Of a stretch of DNA of 64,000 bases, positions 60,425 to 64,000 are shown in pieces. The stretch is from Acanthornis magna (Eukaryota; Chordata; Aves; Passeriformes; Acanthizidae). The position numbers and the translations under genes were made by a program. The first letter of the stretch is position 1, and the number at the start of each line of letters is the position of its first letter. Location of the stretch: NCBI GenBank assembly GCA_036785705.1, contig JAWUZG010000032.1, positions 17,231,501-17,295,500 of the forward strand, written 5' to 3'. The notes beneath the pieces are model-generated. The model had not been told where the DNA came from, did no database searches, and saw only the letters and a list, made by a program, of their open reading frames with translations.

Positions 60425-60745
60425 TAGAGAGGATACAGAAATCTGGTGATAAAACAACTAAAGTGATGGGAGACTTCTTGATGGAAAGTCGACTAAAAGG
60501 GCTTGGTCTTGTTATACAGGAGATGAATAGAAGGGAGCAGAACACCCTGTGGCACACAAACAATGCATATAGCACTGCCTGAGATAAAGACGAAGTGAAA
60601 CTGAAAGAAGATAACCATTTCCAGTAAAAGGTAAATACTTCTTCAACCATCTATCATGTTCATTGCTACAAGACATGAAGAAAGTTAAGGGACCGTTAGG
60701 CATTTAGACATTTACATCAATAAAAGAATATATATTGTTAGCCTT
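60425..60745 (+). mobile_element. Ancient CR1-like LINE relic, 3' part
   Basis: Ordered matches to an old CR1 3' region: 'gaggatacagaaatctggtg' (60,429), 'aaactgaaagaagataacca' (about 60,598), 'aaaggtaaatacttcttcaa' (60,627), 'attgctacaagacatgaaga' (60,662) and 'ttagacatttacatcaataa' (about 60,705). The last three fit the coding positions near 'KYFF', 'LP..DI' and 'LD.Y' of these families. Frame lost; old. Confidence 0.7.
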
Positions 60746-62664
60746 TGTGAGGTATCTGGAAAAATTAAGGAGATAAATACATCACAGATGATAAACTACT
60801 TTCTCTTCCTAGTGCAGGTAAATTGGAAACTGGTTTTTAATATCACACTACTCCTGTACTACTGCTTAATTAGATCCTGGCACCTTTTTCTGAAACATCT
60901 AGGACTGGCCAGTTTCATGCAGGACAAAATAATGCTTTAGCCTTCTATGGAAATCCTCCTATTCCAAGCACAATAATGAAATCCCATGTGAGCACAAGTG
61001 CAGAGGATGTTGGGAGCTCATTTTTCCAACACTAGTAACCAGGAATGTCTGAAGGAATGGGTAATGGTGTGACCCCAGATGCCCATCTCTGTCTCCAAAA
61101 ACGGTGATTATGAGGTGCAGTGACAGCCTCTGAGCAGCCATATAAAGGCATTCAATGCAGAGTGCAATTCCCTCTTCTCAGCTTTAACTTGAGAAATATT
61201 CAGCAAATGGTGTAACCCAGAGTTATAAACAGATTTTCTCAACAAATGGCACTGTAGGCCTGTGTGATGTGAGGGTCTCCTTGCCTCTGAGCCTAAGAGA
61301 AGAACAGCACCCACCCGTGAACAGCATGTGCCAGGAAACTCAAATTAAAAAGCCTGTACCACGTTAGATTAACAGCTCTTAATGACTTTTGGATCTGCCA
61401 GTCCATATGAATTTATAGTAAAGAACTAGCTTGGTTTGGATCCATAAATAATCATAAACAAATGTTGGACTAGACAATCTTGCTCCTCCATACAGAGGAG
61501 CATTTTGCAAACCTTTCAAAAACATCATGTCTTGTTGAATTTGGGTAGAGAAGTTAAAGTTGCCTTGAGGCAGCTTTAACTTGTGTGACCGACACTTACA
61601 AAGCGAATCACAGTAGGTTTTGCTGACCTTGGCAAAATCAGAGGTCATATTTTCACAGATATGCCCTTTTAGACATATTCCCCTGACGTATTCACTGAGA
61701 AAAGGTTTCTTTTTGTACCTCTACAGAATGTAATGCATGTCCTCACTCTCATTCTTCTCTCTTCAAAGTATTACTGAGGCTATCGAGAAGGAAATTAAGT
61801 TCCTTTTAGAATATTTCAGTACAATTATTCAGGGCAGGATTCTCTGCCACGCTCTTGGGTATTTTTATATTTATGACTTCTCTTTAAGGCTTTAATGGGA
61901 CAGCAGCCACGGTAAGATGAACCAAATAGGGCTCTAAAAGAGTGACTTGGTACATTAGGGGCAGATTCTCATTCTTATTAACCTTGTAATTTTTAATCCT
62001 CTAAGCAGTGGCAGTGATTGTGATGTGACTTGTATTTGAGTGAGGTACAACTTAGGGTGAATCCAGTCTTCAGAGTCTGGCCATTCCTTATTCCACGAGA
62101 AAAGCTCAGACCAAATGGCAGTAATTTCCTCCTGAAAAAGCGCTGATGGATGAGGGAGGTTATTGGATCAGTGGATCTCCTTTTTCTCTATGACATTTCA
62201 GGTAAAATAAGGATGAAAACAAAGCATGGAAAAAGAATAAGGTCCAGAGGGCTTGAAGAAGCCTGATACAAAATATTCTGCTTCCCTTCATGCTTTCTGT
62301 GAGTTGCCCGTTCCAGTTTGAAGTAAGAGAGCACATGATGACAAGGCAGAATGGAGTGGTACCATAACCATGTGTGCTCTTACAAATTTATGGTAAATCT
62401 GAAGCAATGTGTGATGGAGATTGGCTTTCAGTCAAAAGTGATGGGCAAGATCATGTTTAGCGCAGCCTGAGATCAGTTCATACAGATCAGATGATGCAGT
62501 TTGAGGGGACTGTGACCACCCAGAACAAAGCCCTGGCTAACTCAGTACCTTGTCTCTGACAGTGACTGACAGTGTACAGGAAAATGGTATTGGGGTGCCA
62601 GTGATACAGGCATATTCCCATTTTCTGACAATCTCAAAGCCAGAAGTTTCCTGAGCTGAAGGTG
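60746..62664. other. Non-coding stretch
   Basis: No gene is supported. 'ggggcagattctcattctta' at about 61,959 recalls a common amniote repeat ('gggccagattctcatc...'), too short to call. 'ttggactagacaatctt' at about 61,464 recalls a CR1 3' end but stands alone. Confidence 0.45.
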
Positions 62665-64000
62665 GCATCTTTATGCAGAATAGCTCAGGATGGTCTTTTT
62701 CAATGACTTTGTCCAATTGCTTTTTGGAGCCCCTGAAAACTTCTAGCAGTTACAGCATCCTGTGGAAATTAATTCCTCAGTGTATCCTTCGTGCTGTGAA
62801 AAATTGCCACCTTTGTTTTGCAACTACCACCTTGTAGGTTCAAGATGTGATGCCGTGTACTTCCCATTGTATAGAAGGAGTGAATAATCATTCCCTGTCC
62901 AGCTTGTCCATGCCTTTCAAGGGTACATTTCATCTCCCTGCTGACCTCTAGGTGTGGGACTCCTAGGTTGTTTACTTGCTTCTTGAATATTTCCTTTCAT
63001 GCTTTTAATCATTGGTGGTGTGTGTCTGTCCTTTTTGTAATTGTACCCTTTTTGTTTTTAATAAAATTTTCATTTTCCTTTATCAGTTTTTTCATTGGTG
63101 AAGGACTGGAGCTCCATAGATGTTTCAAAATTCAGGAATAACAAGGGTTTTGGGTTCTGTTTCTTTCCTAATAGTTCTGGAGATACCATTTGCTGCTTTG
63201 GTGCTGCTAAACCCTGTGCTAATGTGTTTGTAGAAAAGGCTGTTGTAACACCAGGATTACTTTTCTGAGGGTTAACAGGCAGCTCCAAACCCCTCACTTA
63301 CCTCTGAATTTAGGGTTGCTTTTCCTTATATGCATAGATCTTGTGTTCATAGACACCAAATGTTGTCTGACATCTTATTGCCCGGTTGCTTTGTACCATA
63401 GCACTGAATTGTGATTCTGCTCAGTCATCCCTCATTTTTACAGCTTCAGTGGCTTAGTATTATCAATAAACCTCATTAGCTTATTCTCCATTGCCTTTTT
63501 TTGGTGGTTAGTGAACATGCTTAATGACACCAGCAGAACAGATCTCCACAGGACCCTCAGGTTTATTCCTCCTCTTTGTTTCTTTTAACTTTAGTTAATG
63601 GAGAACTTTCCCCCTGGTTTAGCATCTTTATGAGCCCTTGGTAAGGGATATTGTTAAACCTTGCTGTAAATCTGTTCCTACTTTATCAACCAAATGAGCT
63701 ACATCTACATGTTTGTGAACTCCTTCAGAAAACTGCTGGATTTGTGAGACACAGCTTCCCTGCACAACATCATTCACGATCTTTCTCTATCACATTTTTT
63801 CCATGCATCTACTTGTTTAATGCTTTTTAAAAAGTTTCCTCTGATTTTTTCAGTACAGTGTTTTTCAGTACAGCTGGCTTTGGTACTGATAAGGCAGGTC
63901 ACAGTTTGCCCTGTCTGTACTTCATGAAGCCACAGGCCAACCAGTGATGCCTGAAACATCATGAAGAGCAGCCTGGAAGACAGAGTCATTCTGAAATGTC
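62665..64000 (-). mobile_element. Long ancient CR1-like LINE, runs off the window
   Basis: Many ordered blocks of an old amniote CR1 family appear on the minus strand: 'catcctgtggaaattaattc' (62,757), 'gaaggagtgaataatcattc' (62,874), 'cttttaatcattggtggtgt' (63,003), 'cttattgcccggttgctttg' (63,374), 'gacaccagcagaacagatct' (63,525), 'ggtttattcctcctctttgt' (63,560), 'gagcccttggtaagggatat' (63,632), 'ctacatgtttgtgaactcct' (63,705), 'ggatttgtgagacacagctt' (63,739) and 'tggtactgataaggcaggtc' (63,881). Frame is lost. At more than 1.3 kb, and continuing past 64,000, this is long for a relic of such age in a bird genome. Edge at 62,665 is approximate. Confidence 0.85.

Noticed and set aside
61440..61500. 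'ttggactagacaatctt' as a CR1 3' end
   Set aside because: Only a 17-bp resemblance, without the upstream CR1 body or a terminal microsatellite.
1..64000. CRISPR arrays, bacterial operons, phage or plasmid genes, rRNA or tRNA genes
   Set aside because: No regularly spaced repeats, no dense same-strand ORFs with ribosome sites, and no tRNA A/B-box cloverleaf or rRNA signature seen. The repeats point to a bird nuclear genome.

Overview
This is vertebrate, almost certainly avian, nuclear DNA. The repeats show it: three fairly young CR1 LINE copies, all on the minus strand, carry the bird-type 3' end (a 'gaatcacagaat'-like tail next to 'ggttggaag'). Older CR1 relics and one MIR SINE relic are also present. 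There are no Alu/B1-type SINEs and no L1, and no bacterial-style gene packing. Most of the window is AT-leaning, stop-rich, single-copy sequence, as expected for introns or intergenic DNA. I could not establish a single protein-coding exon.

The one strong functional landmark is a CpG island of about 1.7 kb (about 17,985-19,645). It holds a palindromic CRE, an NRF1 site, a ZNF143/SBS-like site and a YY1-type site inside a perfect Kozak ATG. A consensus splice donor on the minus strand (last exon base 18,554) suggests the untranslated first exon of a gene running left. If so, 1-18,553 is the start of its first intron. G-skew switches strand near 18,590, which fits divergent transcription, so a plus-strand transcript is also likely. 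I do not recognise the gene and give no symbol.

Left of the island (1-17,984): two young CR1 copies, a 150-bp CpG-rich patch near 5.3 kb, and a TATA box at 6,563 followed by a short Kozak-started ORF ending exactly at a consensus donor. The last two are candidate alternative promoters. Right of the island (19.6-64 kb): no supported gene, AT-rich homeodomain/POU-motif clusters that may be enhancers (about 22.4, 28.0 and 32.65 kb), a TA/GA microsatellite, a possible LTR fragment near 24.4 kb, a MIR at 36.7 kb, and several ancient CR1 relics. The last of these fills the final 1.3 kb and runs off the window.

No undescribed system can be demonstrated. The observations most worth following are the divergent CpG-island promoter, the TATA/Kozak/donor unit at 6.56-6.68 kb, the unusually long ancient CR1 copies, and a few possible exons or small ORFs (25.9, 34.9-35.6, 50.4 and 52.5 kb). 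Each needs alignment or RNA evidence to be believed. All repeat calls rest on remembered family patterns, not on a database search.
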